Below the pieces are notes generated by a model. It was not told the DNA's origin, did not search any database, and worked only from the letters and a program-made list of their open reading frames with translations. DNA of 18,225 bases from Irineochytrium annulatum (taxonomy: Eukaryota > Chytridiomycota > Chytridiomycetes > Chytridiales > Chytridiaceae): the NCBI GenBank assembly GCA_027600665.1, contig JADGJL010000555.1:1-18225 (forward strand). Direction: 5' to 3'. The translations under genes and the position numbers were made by a program. How positions within the stretch are numbered: position 1 is the stretch's first letter; every line of letters starts with the position of its first letter. Positions 11,159 through 18,225 of this stretch are shown in pieces.

Positions 11159-11198
11159 GAGCGCCGGAGTGCCGAGCATGTCCGGTAGCTCGGCGCTC
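11159..11198. repeat. Nested inverted repeat with two mutually exclusive hairpins
   Basis: GAGCGCCG (11159-11166) pairs perfectly with CGGCGCTC (11191-11198). The inner GCCGAGC (11171-11177) pairs perfectly with GCTCGGC (11188-11194), leaving a 10-base loop. The two stems share the right arm, so only one can form at a time. It lies in a gene-free, otherwise AT-richer spacer between two genes on the same strand. It could be a structured UTR, a protein-binding site or chance. Confidence 0.5.
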
Positions 11199-11581
11199 AA
11201 GGTATCGCCAGCGCACATCTTATTCCGCGTGGAATCAAGGCGTTCAGGTGCTGTAGGCACTTCATCAATTGTACACGGTTAAATTTCACATCCTGCTATT
11301 CTCGTTCGTGTACTTTCGCTTTTAACTTGCAATGAAATATATTTGATGATATGCCAGCTGTCTTAGGTCCGATGGGGAGGACACGATATTCACGGGGATG
11401 TGAAATTCTCGCCGCTAATTGGATGAAACGTCCAGTTCATCAAGCAGCTCAATCTTTCTCTTTCGCTTCCCCTCCTTTCGGGCGGCCGATTTTCTCGACA
11501 TCGTTGAGCCGGCCGTCGTGAGCTTGACCCGGCAGCATCCTCCGATTCCCAGAAACTTCACACCCAACCGAGTATTAACGG

Positions 11582-11665
11582 GTAAAGAATCCCACCTGAG
11601 GTGCGAATGCTTCTTTGTTCTGCGTCGCCCGGCACGAAAAAGGTCCTGATCTTTGGTTGCTGCAG
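11582..11665 (+). other. Possible 5' UTR intron of the ARID gene
   Basis: GTAAAG at 11582 and the acceptor GGTTGCTGCAG ending at 11665 could bound an 84-nt intron just upstream of the start codon. The segment CTTTGGTTGCTGCAG is pyrimidine-rich and ends in CAG. The frame of the ARID protein has a stop just before 11653, so upstream coding exons would require this acceptor. I cannot identify a convincing upstream coding exon, so a UTR intron is the simpler reading. Confidence 0.25.
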
Positions 11666-11700
11666 GAAGGAGGAACGCGAGCAGGCGGGGAGTGCTGACG

Positions 11701-14651
11701 ATGATGATGATGGATCCGGTCGTCCGAGCTGACCCTCCGGAGTCCGCCAATGGCCCGTCGGCGCCTGCAGACGGCCATGACTCCTCGGCCGCGGTCCAGG
11801 AATTCCAGGGCGATCAACATGCGCACGAGCAGACGGCCAGGTTGTCTGGGGAATCGAGCGGGGAAGAGTTGCCACCAACTCCTCAGCAGCAGCCTTCGCA
11901 GATAAGTCCGCCCGCAGCCACGGCCGCTACCACCCAACACGTCGCGCACCCGAACGGCGTCGACTCCGCTGGCCACGCTGGCGCGTCCGGCGTGAATGCC
12001 GTCGCGGTCGCGTCGTCTTCGTCGACCGGCGGGTCCCAGGCTCTGTTTTCGGAGGAGACGCTCGTGGCTCTTTACGCGGCCTTCCTGGCAGAATTCCACC
12101 CAAAAGACTTTATCGGAAGCAAGAAGAGACCATGCAACGCGGGCGACCACGCCGGGAGGATTGATAACCCGCCGAACGTGCAAGGGAAGAGTGTGGGCGT
12201 TTACGACTTTTTCGCGGCCGTGCAGGAGCTTGGGGGTGTCAAGGAGGTTGGCGTCTCGATTCGGAAAGTGGAGGCATCATCTAACCGTGCTTCTTTCCTT
12301 AATTTCGTTAGATTCAAAATTGGAATGCTTTGTGCCGTCGGCTTGGCTTTGAAGGCAATACGGCCGGCGCCCGGATAAAGGATTGGTGTTACGCGCATCA
12401 CGTGAACGTATTTTTTGACTACCTCCTCGGCAACAAGGACGAGTTCTCCAGCGCGGGGGCGCGGTCGTCTTTAAAGAGGCGGAGTGATGGCACACTGCAG
12501 GAGGACGTCGAGGCGGACGAATGGGTCATGGAGATTGTCACGGGCCAGCCGAAGAAGACGAAGGCGTTCCGGCTTCCGGGCAAGCGCCAAAGGGTAGACG
12601 CGATGGACACCACGCGAAAGTCGCTTGTCGATAGCCTGCGGGACGGCCCGCCGGGCAGCTCGGAGGTTGGAGTTGCGTCGGGCTCGTTGCAGACCGGGCA
12701 TCGAGCCGCGCCAGTTCCCGAGGGCCAGACCGCAGGGAAGCCGAGCGACGACGAGGACTCGGACTCGAGCTCGTCCTCAGAGTCATCAGGGGACTCATCT
12801 TCGTCGTCGGGGGAGTCTGAGGACGAGCTTGAGGATGAGACGGCGCCAGGCGTGATGATGGTGGGACATGCAGCAATGGGTGGAAGGACGAAGCTGCCGC
12901 CGGGCCGGAGGCCTCAGACCGAATCAAAGAGGCAGACAGACCAGATGTTGACGGCGCAACTCCGCCATCAGCAAGAGTTGCACATACAGCAAACGCAGCA
13001 GCAACTGATACAGCAACAGCAACATCCGCCAGGGTCGCAGCCGCAGCACCAGTCGCCACCTCTTCAACATGTGCAGCAGCCTTACAACCTGTTACAGTCT
13101 CAACACCATCAGCCGCCGCATCCGGTGCCGCAGCATCCGCAACTCCCACATCAACCGCAGCAATATCATCATCTTCCGCCCGGGAGGCCGCATGCTGATA
13201 CGGCCGCCATGATGCATGCTAGGCCTCCGATTCCGATGCACACCTCCCCTCCTACCACCGCGGGATACTACCCACACCAGATGGCTGCGATGCACTACAG
13301 CCCACACGGCCACTTGGTGCAGCCGAGCCCCTTGCACCCACAGCAGTACTCGCACCCGCACGCGCACCCGCAGGGACCGTACGTCGTTGTCACGACTGGC
13401 CCGCCGCCGCCCGGGTCGCACATCGTCGTCACCTCAGGTCCGGGACTGGCCCCGCACCAGGCGGTCGCCATGCCGACACCACCGGCTCAGCCCCTTCCGC
13501 CTTACACAGGTGCGGCGACGCAGCCGCTGCATAATGGAACGGCAGGAGGCGCACCGGCACCTTTGCCGCACGCTGCTCGCCCAATCGTGCCTCCCGCGGC
13601 GGTGCTTCCCGCGACGGCTACCCCGGCTGTCGTCTCAGGGAAGCAAGCCAAAGGGTCGTCTTTGAAAATCGTGAATGGGCAGTCGGTCGCAAACCGGCCC
13701 GCGACGCCTTCGGACTCGCCTGCGCGGCTTGCTACCGCGTCGGCCTCCGCCTCCCCGGGGCGTTCACCCGCCCTTGCGAAGAAGCCGCGGCCGGCGCCGA
13801 CAGAGCCTCAGTCGGCATTCCAGCCTCATGCGCAACATGTGGCGACGAGGGAGGCGGGGCTTGTAGACGACGGGCGGCGGTTAGTAGAGTCTGCCCGCGC
13901 GCTTCCGGACGCTGGTGCGGTTGCGGTGGCAGGGCGGAAGCGGAAGGCTGATGACGGATTTGGCGACGAGGAAGGGCACGGGAAGAGGATGCGCGTGGAT
14001 GGCGACGGTGGCTTCGGGGATGCGCGGCAGGAGCAGTACGTGGTTGAGGAGGGGGACACGCAGCAGGAGTACGACCGCGTGTCCGTCGTGTCGCCTCCTA
14101 GGCGCGGAGGCAACGGCCACAGCGCGCTGTCGCCGAAGTTGGCGAGGGCCGAAGCCGCGGAGATAACGTGGAAGTCGGCGGACGGGAGGATCGACAGGAT
14201 GAGGGAGCATATGGGGAGGCTGCGCGAGCTGGCGTTTGCAAACCAGGTGTATCTCGGCGGGGCGGGCGAGGCTAGCGCGGGCGGTGCCCCGACAGGCGAT
14301 GGTGTTAAGCGCGGAGCCATCACGGAGCTCTTGCATTCAAAGTACGATGTCGGACCCGGTCGCGTTGGGCCTTCGGGGAGGGTGCACAGCGATTACGGGA
14401 GGAGGCAATTCTCGGACGCGCGCGGAAGGACGACGGATGAGGTTTTGATGGACTCAACGTTCACGGCCCCACCGGGTTGGAGTGAGGAGGAAAGGGAGAG
14501 GAGGAGGATAGACGCCGAGAAGCTCAAGCAGTTTGATTTAATCAAGGAGGAGAATGAGAGGCTGGCGGCGCAGGTAGAGCAGCTGACGAGGCTTCTAGAG
14601 AGCGAGGAGGGGACTGGGAGAAAGAAAGGGAAGGCGGCGGGTAAAAGCTGA
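11701..14651 (+). CDS. ARID (BRIGHT) domain DNA-binding protein
   Basis: Two exons, 11701-12246 and 12312-14651 (65-nt intron, phase 0), 961 aa. The intron splits the ARID domain. Exon 1 ends ...VGVYDFFAAVQELGGVKE; exon 2 opens IQNWNALCRRLGFEGN, then ARIKDWCYAHHVNVFFDYLL. Together (about residues 118-228) they give the ARID pattern of Lxx.F...P.v.GK.V.vYdff..V...GG...W...crrLGF. Other features are basic nuclear-localisation-like clusters (LPGKRQRVD; GRKRKADD...GKRMRVD), an acidic Ser/Asp/Glu tract (about 330-360), a long Gln/His/Pro-rich tract (about 400-560), and a C-terminal coiled coil (EEERERRRIDAEKLKQ into LIKEENERLAAQVEQL). ARID proteins bind AT-rich DNA and often belong to chromatin complexes such as SWI/SNF; membership is not shown here. 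The start is a run of four ATGs at 11701. The whole long exon 2 is open; further small introns are not excluded. Confidence 0.88.
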
Positions 14652-15152
14652 AGTCGTTCGTCTAATCGGACACGATGTGTATGTTTGAACCGAAGTGGAA
14701 GAGCGGTTATATGCGATTTACGGGATTTTAACGTTAATCTTTTTTGGCTTCAGTGTTGCATATGCGTGATGGAAATGTGCTTTCCTTTGCAGGTCGTCTT
14801 TATTGTCTCCCTTTGCTGTTGCTCTTCTTTGTGTCCTGTTGCGATTATACACTTTAATATCTCACGGCTCGTATGTACATGTTGATCTCCTACTTTCCAA
14901 ATCGCCCACTTCCTGTGGTTGCCTTGTGCTTCTAGCTTTCACATTAAGGGAGTGCAGGATTGAATACAACTGTATCTTTTGATTTAAAGTATTCTTAAAA
15001 CAATCATATGGAAGCTTGCGTGCTGTTGAGGTCTTCCCCAACGACCCGAGGAGCGCGTTTTCATGTCATCAAGCTACTTTATCGTTATCCGCCAACATAA
15101 CTACAACCTTATCATAGCCTTAGTTACAACCTTAATAGTACAACGTTAATCA
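14652..15152. other. Convergent spacer (3' ends of the ARID and nitronate monooxygenase genes)
   Basis: This 500-bp stretch lies between two convergent stop codons and is AT-richer than the genes. Plus-strand TGTATGTTTG near 14676 could be part of the ARID gene's 3'-end signal. Minus-strand AATAAAG-like sequence near 14800 and GATAAA near 15080 could serve the opposite gene. No gene-like frame is seen. Confidence 0.5.
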
Positions 15153-16540
15153 TCACAGCTTGCTCCTTGGCACGACCCTCCCATTCGCCTCCCTTAAGGC
15201 TACAACCGCACCCTCCACCATCTCCTCGACAATCTGCTTTGCGGGCTTGATGTCCTTGATGGCGCCTGCCACTTGACCCATGAGCAAGGGGAAGAGCTCC
15301 GTCATTTCCTCTGCGTCCAGCTCTCCCTTCCTGCTCTCCATCTCATGCATGAAGGGAATCTTGCCGTCCTCCGTCAAGCGCTTTATCTCGTCAGGCCGGG
15401 ATTCCCAGTCATTCACGTACTGCAGATAGTACACAACGTCAATAAAAGTTCAAAGACGCAAGGCTCAAAGCACGCTAACCTTCGTCTTCAGAAGCCGAAG
15501 GGGTCGGCCGGAGTAGATGAGCGTACGCGTCGTGTCGTGAAAGCCGGCGTTGATGACGGCTTGACGATGCCGGTCGGGGGCGCCGGCCTCGTCCGCGCAA
15601 ATGAAGCGCGTGCCGACCCATACCGCCTATTAATACATGTAAGAGGTTCATATTATCCAAAGAAGCTGTACTTGAGCGCCTTGAATCAACGCGGTCGCGA
15701 GTCCGCGCCCGTCAAAAATTCCACCGGCCGCCACGACGTGGATGGGACCCTTTGTCATGTCGGACTTCTTGCCCTTAACCATGTCGACGACGACAGGGAT
15801 AAGAATTGAACCAGCCAGGTCCCCTATTCCAGAAAATCAGCTTCCAGTTCCTCTGGCCGTGTAACGCTTACCAGTATGTCCACCGCCCTCCCCGCCCTGA
15901 CAGCACAAAATATCAATCCCGCCGTCCAAACACTTCTTGACGTGATTAGGGCTCCCAATGACGTTCATGACGAGGATGCCGGCCGCGTGCAGCTTGTCGA
16001 CTGCCCATCGCGGCGGGATGCCGACGGCAGATACAAAGAGCTTCGTCTTCTCCTCGATAATGATGTCGATGAGTTCTGGAAGGTGGCCGTGGGTGCTGTA
16101 GCGGCGCGGAAAGAATGAGTTAAGCTAAGCATAAAAAAGGCAACACGAACTAATCGTAGTTGGTCTTCCTAGCGTTCCCTCCGACCTGCGGCAGGGCCAG
16201 ATCGACGCCGAAGGGCGCATTTTTGTCGACCAGGTTTTTCTGCAAGGGATGTTTAGTAATAATGCCCATTTATCTTGGTTGAAGGGAATGCACGCTACCT
16301 TGATCTCCCTGATCTGTGACCTCATGAACTCGGGTGTGTACCCGAGCCCTCCAATGACCCCGAGACCGCCCGCGTTCGTGACGGCGGCTGCCAACTCGGG
16401 CCCGGCAGCCACTGCATGCGCGTTAATTGAGAGGCAGGCGAGACGAGGGATGAGATACCGTTCATGCCGGCCAGGATGACGGGGTGCTGGATGCCCAGGA
16501 GCCTCGTGAGCTCGGTCGTGAGAACATCGGAAGAAGGCAT
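15153..16540 (-). CDS. Nitronate monooxygenase (2-nitropropane dioxygenase family), peroxisomal
   Basis: Seven exons on the minus strand: 16540-16459, 16411-16299, 16239-16151, 16095-15872, 15823-15672, 15626-15480, 15419-15153; 357 aa, every junction in phase, introns 45-60 nt. The fold is an FMN-binding TIM barrel. The family signatures are HPVILAGMNVAAGPELA, VTNAGGLGVIGGLGYTP, CCQGGEGGGHTGD (H168 is the likely catalytic-base position), HVVAAGGIFDGRGLATAL and AVWVGTRFICADEA, with a C-terminal GQVAGAIKDIKPA. Enzymes of this family oxidise alkyl nitronates (for example propionate 3-nitronate) with FMN and oxygen, detoxifying nitro compounds. The protein ends SKL, a canonical PTS1, so peroxisomal import is predicted. 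Exon 3 ends GATTA just before GTTCGT, creating TAC (Tyr) across the junction; without splicing a TAG would follow. It is divergent from the protease gene, with start codons 280 bp apart. Confidence 0.94.
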
Positions 16541-16820
16541 GGCGAGTTGAGAGATTGGGACGGCCTTCCGGTGAAGTTGGCGCGTGATGGTTACGTCCGG
16601 TAGATCTCCAGCCGCGTCGGCCCGTTCGGCCGGACGCTGGACAATGGGCGACCGACGATCACGCCCAGACCATTCCCCGAGGCCGCCGGGTCCCTTCGTC
16701 GGGATCGTCGCGCCAGCATCGCTGGGACAATGAAGGTGCGGCGACGCCGTCCTTGCCCGGAGGCGACAATCCAACCCTCGCGACGCGTTGCGACCACCCC
16801 GGCCGGTAGACTAGAGCCCC
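16541..16820. promoter_or_regulatory. Shared divergent promoter region (nitronate monooxygenase / aspartic protease)
   Basis: The 280 bp between the two divergent start codons must hold both promoters and leaders. It is GC-rich, and I see no TATA box in either direction. A plus-strand ATG at 16730 lies in another frame and overlaps the protease start, so it would act as an upstream ORF if transcription begins before it. Shared regulation is possible but is not shown by the sequence. Confidence 0.45.
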
Positions 16821-18225
16821 ATGAAGGCGACCCTCCAGGCCGTCGTCGGCGCCCTCCTCCTCCTCCTCCTCCCGCTTGCGGCGTCCCTGCCGACCCCTTC
16901 CCCGCGGGGCGCCGTCGTTGCTGTTCGGCGGCGACCTGTGGGGAACATGACGGCGGAAACGCGTGTCGGACGAGCGAGGGCGCGGCTGGACTTCTTGCTC
17001 AGACAGGTGGTCGAATTGGAGAGGAGGGGGTTGGAAGTGTACAAGAGGAATGGGACGTTCCATCCGGTCCTGGCCGACAAAAACGTGGTGGTGAATGGGA
17101 AGGGGAAGGCGACGACGCTGCAGTATCTGGCGGAAGCCATGACTTCGAGCGCGTCCCCAGTGTCGACGATGAAGAGTTTGAACGCGTCCGTTTCCACGAC
17201 AACCGTGACTTTGTTGCCTACAACGGTGGTGGCATCCACTGAAATGGGGACGATACCACCAAATGTACCGACGTCGACGGGTTGGACAGCACCTGCAGAC
17301 GCGTCTGCATTCGCGTCGGCGCGTTCGACTCTTTCTTTATCGACTTCTTCCCTTTCACCAACCACGTTCTTGTCGTCCTCGACCTCGACGTACTACACGT
17401 CGACCACAACTACAACACCGCCGGCGCCGAAGGCAACAACATCGCCAAAGCCAACACCGACACCAACGCCGACGCCATCAAAGACGCCTAGCGTGACTCT
17501 GACGCCCACACCCACGCCATCGAAGACGCCGAGCCCATCGCCGACCGTGACGCCGGTAGCGATGCCCCTTATTGACATGTCGGACAGCTTTTACAACGTG
17601 AATGTGCAGCTTGTAAGTTGGATTTAAATTTCGGGCACGACCGGGCTGACGAACAATACCGCCCCAGGGCGCCACCACTTTTGCCATCGACGTCGACACG
17701 GGCAGCAGTGACACTTGGTAAAGCACCATCCCGAATCCGCTGTCAGAATTTTGCTAATTTGTATATCCTTAGGTTCCGCGGTCCCTCCTGCTACTCCACC
17801 GATGATTCATGGTAAAAATTCATTTCTTACTCCCACCTCGCATACGCATCCTTCGTGCTGACACGAGCTCAAACAGCTCCGGCCCCAAAGTGACCCTCTC
17901 AACCTTCCTCACGCCCACCAACGTCCAGTGGTCGACCCACTACGGCGACGTCGGCCTCGCCCGCGGCCTTATCTACGCCATTCCCTACCTCCTGCTCCCC
18001 GGCACGCCCCTTCCCATAAAAGCCACCAACCTCGTCATCGGCGTCACGACGGCCGAGCAGGATTCTGGCGGGTCCGATGGGCTCCTCGGTCTTGGGTTCG
18101 CGAGCATCAGCAAGATCACGAACGCGTTGAAGGGGGCCGGGAGCCCCTATAGCGGGTGGGGGAGCAACGTTATGGATGCGATGGGGAGCAACGGGAAGGT
18201 GTTGGGGTTGTGGTTGGGGAATGCG
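16821..18225 (+). CDS. Secreted pepsin-family (A1) aspartic protease with N-terminal stalk, C-terminus cut off
   Basis: Four exons to the window edge: 16821-17612, 17668-17717, 17773-17811, 17877 to 18225 (410 codons, open at the end). A signal peptide covers about residues 1-22 (a Lys, then a long Leu run, then LAAS). A helical, Arg/Glu-rich segment follows (about 40-80, possibly the pro-segment) with NMT and NGT N-glycosylation sites. Then comes a long Ser/Thr/Pro-rich region (about 110-255) including two TPTPTPSKTPS copies. The catalytic core starts with FYNVNVQLGATTFAIDVDTGSSDTW, where D274 of DTGSS is the first catalytic Asp. A Cys pair (C287, C294) follows, then the flap HYGDVGLARG (Y316) and SDGLLGLGFASIS. 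The second catalytic Asp should lie beyond the window. It is probably exported or wall/membrane-associated and degrades external protein. Placing the stalk before the catalytic domain is unusual. Confidence 0.9.
17460..17534 (+). repeat. Tandem 11-residue coding repeat in the protease stalk
   Basis: Codons 17460-17492 and 17502-17534 both encode TPTPTPSKTPS, separated by VTL; the period is 42 nt. The two copies differ at several third codon positions only (for example TCA/TCG, CCT/CCG), so they are older than a very recent duplication and the protein sequence has been kept. Such Pro/Thr repeats are typical O-glycosylated spacers. Confidence 0.8.

Larger units (their letters stand above)
10299..11700. 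other. Long spacer: kinase 3' UTR, AT-rich DNA and ARID-gene promoter
   Basis: The sequence is T/C-rich and AT-richer than the genes from about 10380 to 10750, probably the kinase 3' UTR and flank. From 10768 to 11091 a plus frame stays open for 107 codons, but it has no normal ATG start at its beginning, no family resemblance and AT-rich composition. An inverted repeat lies at 11159-11198. AAATATATTTG (about 11335-11345) is a possible TATA-like element. The last 120 bp may hold a 5' UTR intron. Confidence 0.5.

Noticed and set aside
11415..11750. Minus-strand frame ending in a basic Lys/Arg-rich segment
   Set aside because: It overlaps the ARID start region in antisense and has no recognisable family; the basic tail comes from C/T-rich leader sequence read backwards.
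14652..14760. tRNA-like B-box (GGTTCAAAC) on the minus strand near 14680
   Set aside because: No A-box, acceptor stem or cloverleaf could be found at the right spacing.

Overview
This window is eukaryotic nuclear DNA, almost certainly from a fungus. Protein-coding exons are interrupted by many short GT-AG introns (mostly 45-68 nt, one of 209 nt). The genes belong to fungal or opisthokont families: an EFR3 plasma-membrane scaffold, a YANK/STK32-type kinase, an ARID protein, a BAG-domain protein, a nitronate monooxygenase ending in the peroxisomal signal SKL, and a secreted pepsin-type protease. Coding DNA is GC-rich and the spacers are AT-richer. The EFR3 and YANK sequences look early-diverging (chytrid-like) to me, but the genus cannot be decided from sequence alone. 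All exon structures below were rebuilt by hand from reading-frame continuity, splice dinucleotides and family conservation.

Layout, left to right: (1) a BAG-domain co-chaperone gene on the minus strand, cut off at the left edge (1-1655), with a TATA box at 1713-1720; (2) a divergent spacer with a GCC repeat; (3) a small multi-membrane-segment protein resembling the Mpo1/DUF962 family (2642-3271, +) with a clear TATA box; (4) a spacer without a convincing gene; (5) EFR3 (3982-7623, +, seven exons, about 1085 aa); (6) a YANK-type AGC kinase (8380-10298, +, eight exons, 447 aa) behind an ATG-free leader; (7) a long AT-richer spacer with a nested inverted repeat; (8) an ARID-domain nuclear protein (11701-14651, +, two exons, 961 aa); (9) a convergent spacer; (10) a nitronate monooxygenase (15153-16540, -, seven exons, 357 aa, C-terminal SKL); (11) a 280-bp divergent promoter region; (12) an aspartic protease (16821 onwards, +, cut off at the right edge) with a Pro/Ser/Thr-rich N-terminal stalk.

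The genes do not form an evident pathway or operon-like cluster, as is usual for fungal chromosomes. EFR3 and the kinase both carry N-terminal cysteine/acylation signals and both probably act at the plasma membrane, but a functional link is only speculation. I see no mobile element, CRISPR array, tRNA, rRNA or obviously novel multi-gene system. The points most worth checking are alternative splicing choices (EFR3 introns 5 and 6, and a 63-nt in-frame optional intron in the BAG gene), the BAG+IQ-like architecture, the unusual N-terminal half of the protease, and the separate acylation exon of the kinase.
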